Origin: Gammaproteobacteria bacterium UBA4475
Lineage (GTDB): Bacteria; Pseudomonadota; Gammaproteobacteria; Pseudomonadales; Azotimanducaceae
DNA length: 25,205 nt
Direction of reading: 5' to 3'
Assembly (NCBI GenBank): GCA_002389265.1
Contig: DGOD01000385.1
Coordinates: 948 to 26,152 of the forward strand
Positions within the stretch are counted from its first letter, which is position 1. Every line of letters starts with the position of its first letter. The notes beneath the pieces were generated by a model. It saw only the letters and a list, made by a program, of their open reading frames with translations. It was not told the origin of the DNA and did no database searches. The position numbers and the translations under genes are program-made. Shown in pieces: positions 1 to 8,053 of this stretch.

Positions 1-67
1 TGCGCTTGGTCCACATGGCGACGGGCCAATGCCCTGCGAGTGTGATTTCCCGTATGACCTGCGGCTG

Positions 68-1432
68 TTAGCGTGACTCGACTTGACCATTGGCGAGGCG
101 GGCCTTATCGCCATAGGTTAAGCGGTTCCAGCTGTAACCCAATGCGCCCATGAGGATGTTGGAGATACAGGCCGCTGCAAAAATGCCCGCCACATCGAAA
201 TAATGTCGCCCTACATAGGCTAGCGGCACATAGACGACAAACATTCTGACCACAGACATGATTGTTGAAGAGATGGGCTTGCCTAAAGAATTGAAGGTCG
301 CGCTTGCCATCATGAGTACCCCCCAGGTGCCATAACTGAGTGGCACAATAGCGAGATACAGGCTCGCATAGGCGACGGCACTGGGATCATCAGCGAACAA
401 ACCGCCGATGTGACTGCCGAACAACAGGAATAATAGCGCGACGCTCAAGCCCCAGATAATAGCGACCGAAAATGCCATCTGCATGCCCTGGTTAGCGCGA
501 TCAAATCGCTGCGCGCCCCAATTTTGCCCGACAAATGGCCCAATGCTGGCCGACAGGGCGAACAGAGGGATGACCGACAAAGCTTCGACCCGAGATGCAA
601 TCCCGAAGCCCGCCACAGCTTCCTTACCATAGCCTGCGAGCAAGCTGACGATAATCGCCGTAGAGATAGGGCCGATAAGATTCGTGGCGGTGGCCGGGAT
701 ACCAACAGCCAGAATTCGGCGCCAAGAGTGCAGAACAATTTCAGCGCTGGTTTTGGAAAAGTCCAGCAGGTTTTCTCGATAGATCAACACATAGTAGGTC
801 AAAAAACACAGAATGACTCGTGACGTCAGCATAGCCCACGCCGCGCCTTCAAGACCTAGGGCAGGCATGCCAAACAAGCCGAGAATCAGAATGGGGTCGA
901 GCATGGCTTGCAGTGCCGCGCCGCCCACCATAATGGAGCCGGAGATACGGCCATCGCCAGTGGCGCGCAGGGCGTTTGCGCCAATGGCGGGTAGGGCAAA
1001 AAAGATCAGTGCGACATACCAGATCTGCATATAAGAGATGATCAGGGGCAGGGTGTCGTTGTCTGCGCCAAGCAACAGAAACAGGGGTTCGATGGTGAAG
1101 TAACCGATGGTAGATGCGACCAGCATGATCAGCGCCAAGAGGCTGATGCCATCGGTAGCCAGGCGCCTTGTCATGTGCATGTCGCCACTGCCGATGGTGC
1201 GTGCGAGGACTGACGACAGACCGATCGATATTCCTAAGGACAAGGAACCCAGTGCGCCAGTGATAGCAAAGGTAAAGCTGTAGGCCGCCAGAGCATTGGT
1301 GCTGACACCGCCGAGCAGCCAGGTTTCAAACAATGCGGCGCCGAGGTTAGCAAAGATCCCCAGCATCATAGGCAGCGTCAGGCTGAGCAGTCCGGCGCTG
1401 ACGGTACCTTGTGTAAGTTTCGCAGTAGTCAA
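68..1432 (-). CDS. MATE family multidrug/metabolite efflux transporter
   Basis: The 454-residue product is hydrophobic throughout with about 12 predicted membrane segments, and it has the family's usual N-terminal layout: a short polar start, then a first helix with TLPMMLGIFANLG, and the two-half organisation of MATE exporters. Such proteins export cationic drugs or metabolites across the inner membrane using Na+ or H+ gradients; the substrate cannot be read from sequence. The start is a TTG (1430-1432) two bases after the stop of the upstream minus-strand gene, so the two are almost certainly one transcription unit and translation may be coupled; no strong Shine-Dalgarno sequence is visible. 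Length is normal. Family assignment is firm, function beyond export is inference. Confidence 0.9.
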   Translation of the reverse strand: MTTAKLTQGTVSAGLLSLTLPMMLGIFANLGAALFETWLLGGVSTNALAAYSFTFAITGALGSLSLGISIGLSSVLARTIGSGDMHMTRRLATDGISLLALIMLVASTIGYFTIEPLFLLLGADNDTLPLIISYMQIWYVALIFFALPAIGANALRATGDGRISGSIMVGGAALQAMLDPILILGLFGMPALGLEGAAWAMLTSRVILCFLTYYVLIYRENLLDFSKTSAEIVLHSWRRILAVGIPATATNLIGPISTAIIVSLLAGYGKEAVAGFGIASRVEALSVIPLFALSASIGPFVGQNWGAQRFDRANQGMQMAFSVAIIWGLSVALLFLLFGSHIGGLFADDPSAVAYASLYLAIVPLSYGTWGVLMMASATFNSLGKPISSTIMSVVRMFVVYVPLAYVGRHYFDVAGIFAAACISNILMGALGYSWNRLTYGDKARLANGQVESR

Positions 1433-1434
1433 TT

Positions 1435-1914
1435 TCAGGACTTGGCACTTGTGCCCAGCTGGGCGAGGTTGGCATTGACCAGCTCACCAAAGTTATCGGC
1501 ACTGAACTCGGAGTCGAACCATTGCTCTGCCAGGCCCGGAGCCCCGTGCAGCTCAATAGCCAGGCCGCGGACTAAGGCGTCTACTTTAACGCCATCACCG
1601 ATAGTCTGAGAATGGCTAATGGAGAGCTGAAACGTATGGAAGCGACTGCGCGCCATCGCGATGAATTTGGGCCGGTTAATGGCTTCGAGTACCGCGCCGG
1701 TACACCCTACTTGCCAGACTTCGGCGGCAGATTGGTAGTGGGATTCCAATTTTTCTTTTTCGCTCAATGGGTAGGCTCTGATTTGACGGATTGACGGGGT
1801 TTTAACTTGGGGCAAATTAGCTTCGACAGTATGCCAGAAAGTGCGGCGCTGTTGGTCAAATTTATCGTTAATCGCCAGGTGTTGGGCAAAGTATGTGTAG
1901 ATTTGTTTGTCAGA
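1435..1914 (-). CDS. Unrecognised protein upstream of MATE gene; start codon uncertain
   Basis: I do not recognise this protein. From the only standard start in frame, a TTG at 1813-1815, it is 126 residues. The same frame stays open for another 34 codons to a TAG at 1918-1920, and that extension reads like protein (for example IYTYFAQHLAINDKFDQQRR, TFWHTVEA) and runs smoothly into the rest. No ATG, GTG or TTG is present in the extension, only ATA, ATC, ATT and CTG codons, and the TTG has no ribosome binding site. The true start is therefore unresolved; the left coordinate is secure and 1914 is an approximate upper limit. The product is soluble, mixed charged/hydrophobic, with no signal peptide. 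It overlaps the promoter side of the divergent MFS gene and precedes the MATE gene by two bases, so a regulator or accessory role is possible but not shown. Confidence 0.6.
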   Translation of the reverse strand, partial: SDKQIYTYFAQHLAINDKFDQQRRTFWHTVEANLPQVKTPSIRQIRAYPLSEKEKLESHYQSAAEVWQVGCTGAVLEAINRPKFIAMARSRFHTFQLSISHSQTIGDGVKVDALVRGLAIELHGAPGLAEQWFDSEFSADNFGELVNANLAQLGTSAKS

Positions 1915-1937
1915 TATCTACGGATCTACTCTATAAT
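1907..1937 (+). promoter_or_regulatory. Candidate sigma70 promoter for the MFS gene
   Basis: A perfect TATAAT (1932-1937) is preceded by TTGTCA (1907-1912), five of six bases matching the -35 consensus, but with a long 19-base spacer. It would start transcription near 1944, about 58 bases before the TTG start at 2002. The same stretch overlaps the 5' end of the divergent minus-strand frame. Confidence 0.4.
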
Positions 1938-2001
1938 AGGGTTGGCTTTCGCATCGCGCTGCCGTCAGTCGGCGCCTTTGATCACCCGCTGAGATCGACC
2001 C

Positions 2002-3408
2002 TTGAACAAACCGTTTTCGAAGGACCCTGTTATTGAAAAGTCGCTGAACCATTCCATCAAAGATGGTGTGGCTTTCTCGATCATGGCTGGCGTCGGTGAG
2101 AGTTATTTTTCTGCTTATGCGGTGTTTCTCAAGGCGACAACTCAGCAGGTTGGCATGCTCGCAGCCTTGCCACCGCTATTAGCGTCCTTCGCACAGATGC
2201 TGGCGGTGGTTGTTGGCCAGGCGATGGGCGTGCGCAAGGGCATCATTGTGTTCGGCGCCTTGGTGCAGATTCTGGGTCTGTTGTTAATCGCTGCTTTGCC
2301 AAGCCTGTTTCCCGATTGGGCCTTTTCGTTATTGCTACTTAGTGTCGTCCTGTATTTTGTCGGGCCAAATCTGGGCGCGCCTTTATGGGGTAGTTTGATG
2401 GGGGCGCTGGTGCCGGAAAACGTTCGCGGTCGATTTTTTGCACGTCGAACACGTTTGTCGAGCGTCGCGTCGTTCACAGCTTTGCTGCTAGCGGGCACTA
2501 TCCTCCAGTTGTTCGATTCGATGGATTACACCCTGTATGGTTTTTTGCTGATTTTTGCGATCGGCATGTTGGCGCGGACCTATTCCTGTTATCAATTAAG
2601 TCGTCTGTATGACCCACCTCAGGTGCACAAGAGTGCGCCACGAGAAGAACGTGATGGGTTGCCGGGCCTGGCTTTTTTGCGTCAACACCCAAATTTTTTA
2701 CGTTTTTCTTTGTTCTTTGCCTCGATGCAGTTCGCCGTCGCCATTTCAGGCCCCTTCATGGTGGTCTATTTATTACGGGATCTGCATTTTAGTTATCTCG
2801 AACTGACGCTGAATACCGCCGCGTCGGTGTTGATGCAGTTTCTGGTGCTGAACCGCTGGGGGCGACTCGGAGACCTGTTCGGCAATCGCATTATCTTGCG
2901 CCTGACGGGTTATACGATCCCGGTCATTCCTGTTCTGTGGGTGTTGTCATCGGACTTCTATTATCTGTTGCTGGTGCAGATGGTCAGTGGCTTGGTCTGG
3001 TCAGGGTACTCTCTGAGTAGTTCTAACTTTCTATTTGACCTGACACCGGGACATCGCCGGGCGGGGATGATGGCGTTACACAATTTTTTCAGTAGTGTCG
3101 CGGTGTTTATTGGCGCGTCGGCGGGTAGTGCGCTGGCATTGATTTTACCCACCAGTATAGCGACAAGCCTCTTTTCGGTGGATATTGCCTTCAGTTGGGG
3201 TTCGGTATTTTATGGCGTATTTCTGTTTTCGGCATTCACTCGCTTGACTGTCGGTCTGCTGTTTCTGCGTCATATTGAAGAGGTGCGTTTGGTCAAGCCG
3301 ATGAGTTATCACGGTCTGGCCTTCAGGGTGACGCGCTTCTCGCCGGTATCCGGGGTGATCTTCGATATTATCGCGCGAACTCGCGATAGAGATGGTGATG
3401 GTTCTTAG
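2002..3408 (+). CDS. Major facilitator superfamily (MFS) transporter
   Basis: A 468-residue polytopic membrane protein with about 12 predicted helices. The N-terminal half carries GESYFSAYAVFLKA in helix 1, and a basic cytoplasmic loop (NVRGRFFARRTRL, about residue 140) that fits the conserved MFS loop. The central cytoplasmic loop is charged (PPQVHKSAPREERDG), as expected between the two six-helix halves. Substrate is unknown. The start is TTG at 2002; N-terminal homology expectations make a later start unlikely, since GESYFSA begins only about 30 residues in. It is divergent from the MATE unit and convergent with the sulfatase gene downstream. A good TATAAT lies about 65 bases upstream. Confidence 0.85.
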   Translation: MNKPFSKDPVIEKSLNHSIKDGVAFSIMAGVGESYFSAYAVFLKATTQQVGMLAALPPLLASFAQMLAVVVGQAMGVRKGIIVFGALVQILGLLLIAALPSLFPDWAFSLLLLSVVLYFVGPNLGAPLWGSLMGALVPENVRGRFFARRTRLSSVASFTALLLAGTILQLFDSMDYTLYGFLLIFAIGMLARTYSCYQLSRLYDPPQVHKSAPREERDGLPGLAFLRQHPNFLRFSLFFASMQFAVAISGPFMVVYLLRDLHFSYLELTLNTAASVLMQFLVLNRWGRLGDLFGNRIILRLTGYTIPVIPVLWVLSSDFYYLLLVQMVSGLVWSGYSLSSSNFLFDLTPGHRRAGMMALHNFFSSVAVFIGASAGSALALILPTSIATSLFSVDIAFSWGSVFYGVFLFSAFTRLTVGLLFLRHIEEVRLVKPMSYHGLAFRVTRFSPVSGVIFDIIARTRDRDGDGS

Positions 3409-3481
3409 CAACGCCGTCTGATTAAGAACGTTAGGAACGTCAGGAAAGCCAAAGCGGGAGACACGCTGCCAGGGACACCAA

Positions 3482-3512
3482 CGACGACTGACGGTCGCCC
3501 AGGCCGTCGTCG
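3482..3512. other. Hairpin between convergent MFS and sulfatase genes
   Basis: A 7-base perfect inverted repeat (3482-3488 with 3506-3512, CGACGAC/GTCGTCG) with a 17-base loop sits in the convergent gap. There is no T tract on either strand, so it is not a convincing factor-independent terminator. Confidence 0.25.
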
Positions 3513-3567
3513 AGGCAGGTTGTTGGCTTGCTCTATGAGAGACTGCGCTGCTTGCCGTAAACCTGCC

Positions 3568-5103
3568 TTAGACCGGCGCCTGGCGAGGTAGTTTGGGTTC
3601 GCGTGGGCGGGGTAGTTTTTCATATAGATCGCTGATCAATTCATCGCGAGTAGCTTTATGCTGGGGGTCGTCCCACAGATTCACGCGCTGCTCCGGATCT
3701 GCCGTCATGTCGTATAGCTCGCCTTCGGTGCCAGCATAGAGACTGCTCTTTTCATAGACAGTACAAAGCCAGCCGGCTTTATGGTAAATCGACTTCATGT
3801 GGAGGCTGACTTCGCCGTGTTCCGAATCCCACTCGGTAATGACGTCCTCACGCTGTTGCGCCTCGGCATGCGCGTCATTTTGGGGCAAGACCTGACCCTG
3901 CACCCAAGGCGGTGATTCGATACCGGCGATTTCACAAAAGGTTGATGCCAGGTCGAGATGCCCAACGGGCAGAGTAACCCTGGCGGCTGGGGTTTCGGTA
4001 CGGGTCGCCGGGCGCCAGATCATGGGCAAGCGCATTAAGGCGTCAACATGGTAAGGCCCTTTAAACAACAGACCAAAGTCACCCTGGAATTCGCCGTGAT
4101 CGGTGGTAAAGATAATGTCGGTGTTGTCATACCATCCCTTGGCTTTGAGCCAGTCGATAACCCGACCACAGGCATCATCAATCAATTCGTTCTCGATATG
4201 GTTCATGGCGTTGATTTCCCGCACCTGGTCTGGGGTCATGTCTCTCGGTATGAAGTCTCGAGGTGATTCCAGATTGCTCCAGACAGTGCCGTCATAATAA
4301 CCCTGCCAGTGCTTTGGTTTAGTGGCGAGCAGGGCTTGCATCTCTGCCTTGTCTTCGCTGTACAGCGAAGGTAACGGCACATCACGCCAGTTCACTCTGT
4401 GGGTTTCTGAGGCCGGCGGATCCCAGGGATGGTGTGGGTCTGGGAAACTCATCCAACAGAACCAGGGATCTTGATCCTGACGTTGATCAAGCCAGTCAAG
4501 GGTGCGGTCGGCGACCCAATCTGTGTGATACAACGCCTTGGGGATATCGCTGGGCCAGACCTGAATCCCTTGGGTATCACCGGCGCCGATGGTGTTCTGC
4601 CCGCGGGCAGTGACCATCGGATAGAATTTTTCTTTGAGGTCGGGATGTTCCTGGGTCATGAAGCGGTCATAGTGGCTGTGACCTTCAAAGAAGTGGTTCG
4701 CCAGTTCCATATGATCGAAGCCTCGGTGGGGCCCGGTGTTGTGTTCGTTGGCCATGCGGTTTTCAAAGAAGATCGCGGGGTCGCCGAGCCAGGGTTCAAA
4801 GTGAGCTTTGCCCAATAGCGCCGTCTGATAACCGTGATCCTGCAGCCAGTGGGCGATGGTGGGCGTCTCTTCGGGTAGTGCCACGCCGTTCATCCAGACG
4901 CCATGGGTCGATACATATTGGCCTGTCATGATGGTTGCCCGGGCTGGCATGCAAACGACGTTCTGGTTATGGGCGCGCTGGTAATTAATACCCTCGCGAG
5001 CCAACTTATCGATCACTGGTGTTTTGGCGACCAGTCCACCGTTACAGCCTAAGGCGTCGAAGCGCATCTGGTCCGTAGTGATTAGCAGAATATTTCGTTT
5101 CAT
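3568..5103 (-). CDS. Type I (formylglycine) sulfatase, cytoplasmic type
   Basis: With the start at the ATG of 5101-5103 the product is 511 residues; the frame is open further upstream but those codons do not look like sulfatase. The N-terminal strand ILLITTDQ with D11 supplies metal ligands, and the signature C51-M-P-A-R55 marks the cysteine converted to formylglycine, the nucleophile that hydrolyses sulfate esters. Further family motifs are GKAHFEPW, PDPHHPWDPP and TTDHGEFQGDFGLLFKGPYH (metal and sulfate pocket). There is no signal peptide, so it probably acts in the cytoplasm, like choline-sulfatase-type and TTDQ-type enzymes. The substrate is unknown. Activity needs a formylglycine-generating enzyme, not seen in this window. 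An ATG at 5116-5118 is an alternative start. It converges on the MFS gene. Confidence 0.88.
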   Translation of the reverse strand: MKRNILLITTDQMRFDALGCNGGLVAKTPVIDKLAREGINYQRAHNQNVVCMPARATIMTGQYVSTHGVWMNGVALPEETPTIAHWLQDHGYQTALLGKAHFEPWLGDPAIFFENRMANEHNTGPHRGFDHMELANHFFEGHSHYDRFMTQEHPDLKEKFYPMVTARGQNTIGAGDTQGIQVWPSDIPKALYHTDWVADRTLDWLDQRQDQDPWFCWMSFPDPHHPWDPPASETHRVNWRDVPLPSLYSEDKAEMQALLATKPKHWQGYYDGTVWSNLESPRDFIPRDMTPDQVREINAMNHIENELIDDACGRVIDWLKAKGWYDNTDIIFTTDHGEFQGDFGLLFKGPYHVDALMRLPMIWRPATRTETPAARVTLPVGHLDLASTFCEIAGIESPPWVQGQVLPQNDAHAEAQQREDVITEWDSEHGEVSLHMKSIYHKAGWLCTVYEKSSLYAGTEGELYDMTADPEQRVNLWDDPQHKATRDELISDLYEKLPRPREPKLPRQAPV

Positions 5104-5432
5104 CGCCAGTTTTCTCATGGATAGTGGCGCCAGTGTACACAACTTTGCAGTCGTAGGGAGCTTTCGCACGAGTCCTGGGTCGAGGAGCAAATCTGCAGCC
5201 CTCGGGGCAGAGAATGGCCTATGCGGCGCGCCAGATCAGTTTCTAGATTAAGTGTCTAGATAACTGCATAAACAGCTGCATAAATAGCGCCCCAAACCTA
5301 TAACGGCCTCGATCGCCTCAGTGCGAGCAATGGCGCCAGAGACGCCAGAGATATAGCCGGACATTCAGCGTTCGGCGCAAGTTCAGGCTGAAATTGACTG
5401 CGCTGGTGCGGCGAATTGAGATCTGTTTTAGG
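5104..5432. other. 329-base non-coding stretch upstream of sulfatase
   Basis: I see no supportable gene here. It contains short local repeats: CTGCATAAA twice (in 5265-5285), TCTAGA twice (about 5231-5261), and GCGCCAGAGACGCCAGAGATA-like doubling near 5333-5353. It presumably holds the minus-strand sulfatase promoter, but no hexamer pair stands out. A 38-codon minus-strand frame starting at 5364 lacks a ribosome binding site and was not called. Confidence 0.5.
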
Positions 5433-5507
5433 CTAGTCGGCTAAAACATGAGCGACACCTAGCACTAAAAAAATCAGTAGAAATAGGCGTTGATTCCAAA
5501 CTTCCAT
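5433..5507 (-). CDS. Small single-pass membrane peptide (24 residues)
   Basis: The frame from ATG 5505-5507 encodes 24 residues: a short N-terminus (MEVWNQR), then a continuous hydrophobic stretch LFLLIFLVLGVAHVLA long enough to cross a membrane, then D and stop. A GAGGA ribosome binding site lies eight bases before the ATG, which is better than most large genes in this window have. The same frame is open further upstream without a credible start. Composition and ribosome binding site are the only evidence; I know no family for it. It could be an inner-membrane micropeptide, a toxin-type peptide or a leader for something downstream on the minus strand. The sulfatase start lies about 330 bases further downstream, too far for a close operon. 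Confidence 0.45.
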   Translation of the reverse strand: MEVWNQRLFLLIFLVLGVAHVLAD

Positions 5508-5711
5508 TTTGACGGTCCTCAGTTGGTTTTCGAACGGGTTAAGCGATTGTCCGGATTGTCTTTGAGACTCACCGATATACAGGCTCGTTGATAGGGCTGA
5601 TGGGTAAGCCCATATTGCTGCGGTTCTCCAGTGGTTCATTTGTGTTAGCGCTGCGTCTCATGGCGAATCGGTTCCTGTCTGGGGCTCGGTTGATTAATCG
5701 CGTTAGCATGA

Positions 5712-6287
5712 TCAAAAATATCTGACGGTATCGTCCTGATGAGAGTCGTACTGAAGATCACTTGCATTGATCCATCTGTCGGCGTGCCAGCGCGCCAGTG
5801 TCGCTGTACTGAAGGGCATCAGGGATCCATGCGCTGCGCGCCAACCGAGTGCCGGGTCGAATTTGACTGTTGCGTCGCTGTCGAATTGTGCCGAGTTCGC
5901 AGTGACTGACAGAGCCCGCATGTCTAGCGCGGCATCAATGGGATTCAGCTGGGCAAAGATAGCTTGTGGATCAGGGGCATTAGCGCTGCTGGAATAGGCG
6001 GTTATACAGGCATTATCTAAAGCGGCTGCGGCCGGCGATCCTAAAGGCGCACAAGGTGGCAGAGCGCCGCCGGTGGCGGAACAATGGGGTTGCCATCTGA
6101 ATTGGCAAGCCTGGTTGCGCGGAACAGTTGACTGCAGGCTAGTTGGTGACCCAAGGCTAAGCCGGTGGTCGATGTCAGGCCATGCATCGGCGTTGTTCTT
6201 GGTGCCCGCCTGCTGGCCATGGGCGCAGAGTAACGTCAGGCTGAGCCAGAAAAAGATGCGGAAAGTTGATTGTTGTGTCGATGCCAT
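5712..6287 (-). CDS. Exported protein of unknown function, four-cysteine region
   Basis: The 191-residue product begins with a signal-peptide-like segment (polar MASTQQSTFR, hydrophobic IFFWLSLTLLCAHG, then QQAG), so it is probably secreted to the periplasm. It is not a good lipoprotein candidate: the residue before C22 region is Leu, not Gly/Ala/Ser. The mature part has four cysteines in a 35-residue stretch (QACQF, PHCSA, PPCAP, NACIT), compatible with two disulfides, and an Ala-, Asp-rich C-terminus. I do not recognise a family. No strong ribosome binding site precedes the ATG at 6285-6287. An opposing plus-strand frame (6073-6318) covers its first half but looks less protein-like. Confidence 0.55.
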   Translation of the reverse strand: MASTQQSTFRIFFWLSLTLLCAHGQQAGTKNNADAWPDIDHRLSLGSPTSLQSTVPRNQACQFRWQPHCSATGGALPPCAPLGSPAAAALDNACITAYSSSANAPDPQAIFAQLNPIDAALDMRALSVTANSAQFDSDATVKFDPALGWRAAHGSLMPFSTATLARWHADRWINASDLQYDSHQDDTVRYF

Positions 6288-6382
6288 GTCGACATTGTTA
6301 TTGATCTGTGTCGGCTAAACGCTCGACCCGTTCACAAAAATGCAAGTGCGAGTTCGTAAGCTATGAGGTTTTGAGCGCTGGC

Positions 6383-6414
6383 GCCATCAGGGTCTCATTC
6401 GAGACCCTGATGGC
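6383..6414 (-). terminator. Perfect 14-bp-stem hairpin after the P450 gene
   Basis: Positions 6383-6396 and 6401-6414 are exact reverse complements with a 4-base loop (ATTC), 13 bases past the P450 stop codon. No T run follows on the minus strand (or on the plus strand), so it may end transcription with help or protect the 3' end of the mRNA rather than being a classical factor-independent terminator. Confidence 0.5.
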
Positions 6415-6427
6415 TGAGCATGAAGTG

Positions 6428-7675
6428 CTACTTTTCGCGGAGAATGACCGGTAGATCTGAGTAACCCTTGACGAAGGATGACTGCACCCAGGTGGGTGCC
6501 CCAACGGCTTCGATCGCCTTGAAGCGTTTGCCGATTTCTTCCCAGAGAATTTTCAATTGCATTTCCGCCAGACGATTCCCCATGCAGCGATGGATGCCGA
6601 AACCAAAGGATAAATGTTGTCGAGGATGGGCGCGATCAATGATGAAGTCGTCAGCACGCTCGATGACCTCACTGTCACGGTTACCTGACACATACCACAT
6701 CAAGAGTTTCTCACCTTCTCTGATCTGCTTGCCGCCTAAGATAGAGTCCTGCAGGGCAGTCCTGCGCATATAGGCCAGGGGGGTCTGATAGCGGATGATT
6801 TCTGGAACCAGGCTGGTAATCAAGTTGCTATTGTCGCGCAATTTTTGATATTCGCCAGGATTCTGATTCAGGAACCAAACACCACCGGTAATGGAGTTTC
6901 GGGTCGTATCATTACCACCGACAATCAGCAAAACCAGGTTGCCCAGGTATTCCATAGGATCCATGTTGCGGGTCGATTCACCGTGAGCCAGCATGGAAAT
7001 CAGGTCGCCGCGCGGCGGCTCGTTAACTCGCTGGTTCCACAGACCGGTGAAGTACTCCAGGCATTCATACAGTTCTGCTCGGCGCTGATCCTCGCTTTCA
7101 ACGATGATGCCGGTTTCCACATCGGCGGTGGCAACGTCTGACCAACGGGTCAATTTACGTCGATCTTCAAAAGGAAAATCGAACAGCGTCGCCAGCATCT
7201 GAGTGGTCAGTTCGATAGACACCTGGTCAACCCAGTTGAACTCTTCATTGCGGGGCAGGCTATCAAGAATAGCCACTACTCGACCGCGAATTTCATCTTC
7301 CATCAATGCCAAGTTTCGGGGTGCCACCACGGGGCTGACTTCTCGCCGTTGCTGATCATGCTTGGGTGGATCCATGGCGATAAACATGGGTAAGGCGAAA
7401 TCTTCATCTTGGTCGGTCGCGACGATGGAGCCCGACGAGGAGTAGAGATCATGGTTGGTGTCGACTTCCATGATGTCCTTATAACGCGTTACGTTCCAGA
7501 AGGATCCGGCTTCGGCGTGATCAGTCTGCAAGTGCACGGGGTCTTCTTTGCGCAGGCGCTCGAAGTAGCCTACGTGATTGTCGTTTTCGAATAAATCTGG
7601 CCGGAGCAGATCGAATTCATCCAGTGGCAGATCATAGGGGTTGGATTGTTCAGTGGTATCCCTGGCTTCGCTCAT
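6428..7675 (-). CDS. CYP153-type cytochrome P450 (alkane / fatty-acid omega-hydroxylase)
   Basis: The 415-residue protein matches the CYP153 family along its whole length: LFENDNHVGYFERLRKEDPV near the N-terminus, PMFIAMDPPKHDQQRREVSP, the oxygen-activating I-helix GGNDTT (about 252-258), an ExxR in the K helix (EIIR), and the haem loop FGFGIHRCMG with axial C364. CYP153 enzymes are soluble class I P450s that hydroxylate the end carbon of medium-chain alkanes or fatty acids using electrons from a ferredoxin and its reductase. Neither partner, nor an alkane-type regulator or acyl-CoA ligase, is adjacent here. The ATG at 7673-7675 has a good AGGAG about seven bases upstream. It is divergent from ilvC and followed by a strong hairpin. 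Family assignment is confident; the exact substrate is not. Confidence 0.92.
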   Translation of the reverse strand: MSEARDTTEQSNPYDLPLDEFDLLRPDLFENDNHVGYFERLRKEDPVHLQTDHAEAGSFWNVTRYKDIMEVDTNHDLYSSSGSIVATDQDEDFALPMFIAMDPPKHDQQRREVSPVVAPRNLALMEDEIRGRVVAILDSLPRNEEFNWVDQVSIELTTQMLATLFDFPFEDRRKLTRWSDVATADVETGIIVESEDQRRAELYECLEYFTGLWNQRVNEPPRGDLISMLAHGESTRNMDPMEYLGNLVLLIVGGNDTTRNSITGGVWFLNQNPGEYQKLRDNSNLITSLVPEIIRYQTPLAYMRRTALQDSILGGKQIREGEKLLMWYVSGNRDSEVIERADDFIIDRAHPRQHLSFGFGIHRCMGNRLAEMQLKILWEEIGKRFKAIEAVGAPTWVQSSFVKGYSDLPVILREK

Positions 7676-8053
7676 GGTTAACTCCTGATGAATTAAGTGT
7701 ATTGATGGCCATGCTCAACAATGACGGTTGCTGGCGCCTTCACGGCCTTGTGATGAAGCGCCATTGCCGTATTGGGTAGGCTTAAGAGTAACTAACCTCC
7801 ACGGAACAGGCAACGTCAGACCAGGCCACGTCTAACCAGGCCCCGCTGAGTCGAGGCCGCCGGCGTATTGTTGGCGCTCAACGGCAAGTATGTTGTGGTA
7901 ATTGCAATATCATGTCCCGAAATGTTCATTTTACGCAAGGTTGTAATTGCTCTACAGTAGCGGCCTTTATGGGTAATGTCCGCAGTGAAGTTCCCTGCAG
8001 ACACCATTTCAACCCTTGACTGCCCCTTGAATACACAAAAGGATACTTCTGCC
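7676..8053. other. 378-base divergent intergenic region (P450 / ilvC)
   Basis: Holds the P450 ribosome binding site (about 7682-7686), a hairpin with a one-base bulge at 7733-7762 (GGCGCcTTCA pairing with TGAAGCGCC), two imperfect direct copies of a 13-base unit at 7815-7827 and 7830-7842 (11 of 13 identical, 15-base spacing), and the ilvC promoter candidate listed separately. I see no gene in it. Confidence 0.5.
7901..7958 (+). promoter_or_regulatory. Candidate ilvC promoter with possible IlvY-type operator
   Basis: TTTACG (7930-7935) and TACAGT (7953-7958), spaced by exactly 17 bases, give a moderate sigma70 match. Two symmetric sites surround it: the palindrome ATTGCAAT at 7901-7908 and GCAA-N8-TTGC at 7935-7950, which overlaps the spacer. 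In enteric bacteria ilvC is activated by the LysR-type regulator IlvY through paired TTGCAA-containing operators, so these may be such sites; no ilvY gene is next door, which weakens the idea. Confidence 0.3.

Noticed and set aside
2..76. Possible 3' end of a plus-strand gene entering from the left (24 codons, ending TGA at 74-76)
   Set aside because: Too short to judge, no recognisable motif, and two other plus frames are also open over most of this stretch.
3405..3623. 72-residue minus-strand frame overlapping the sulfatase 3' end
   Set aside because: It is out of frame with the sulfatase, largely in the convergent gap, and has an Arg/Pro-rich, low-complexity translation.
5251..5364. 38-codon minus-strand frame with CSCLCS near its end
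   Set aside because: No ribosome binding site and no other sign of coding.
6073..6318. 81-residue plus-strand frame opposing the exported protein gene
   Set aside because: The minus-strand frame is longer and has a signal peptide; this one has no ribosome binding site.
7976..8053. 26-residue N-terminal extension of IlvC
   Set aside because: The family N-terminus starts at the ATG of 8054, which has a ribosome binding site.
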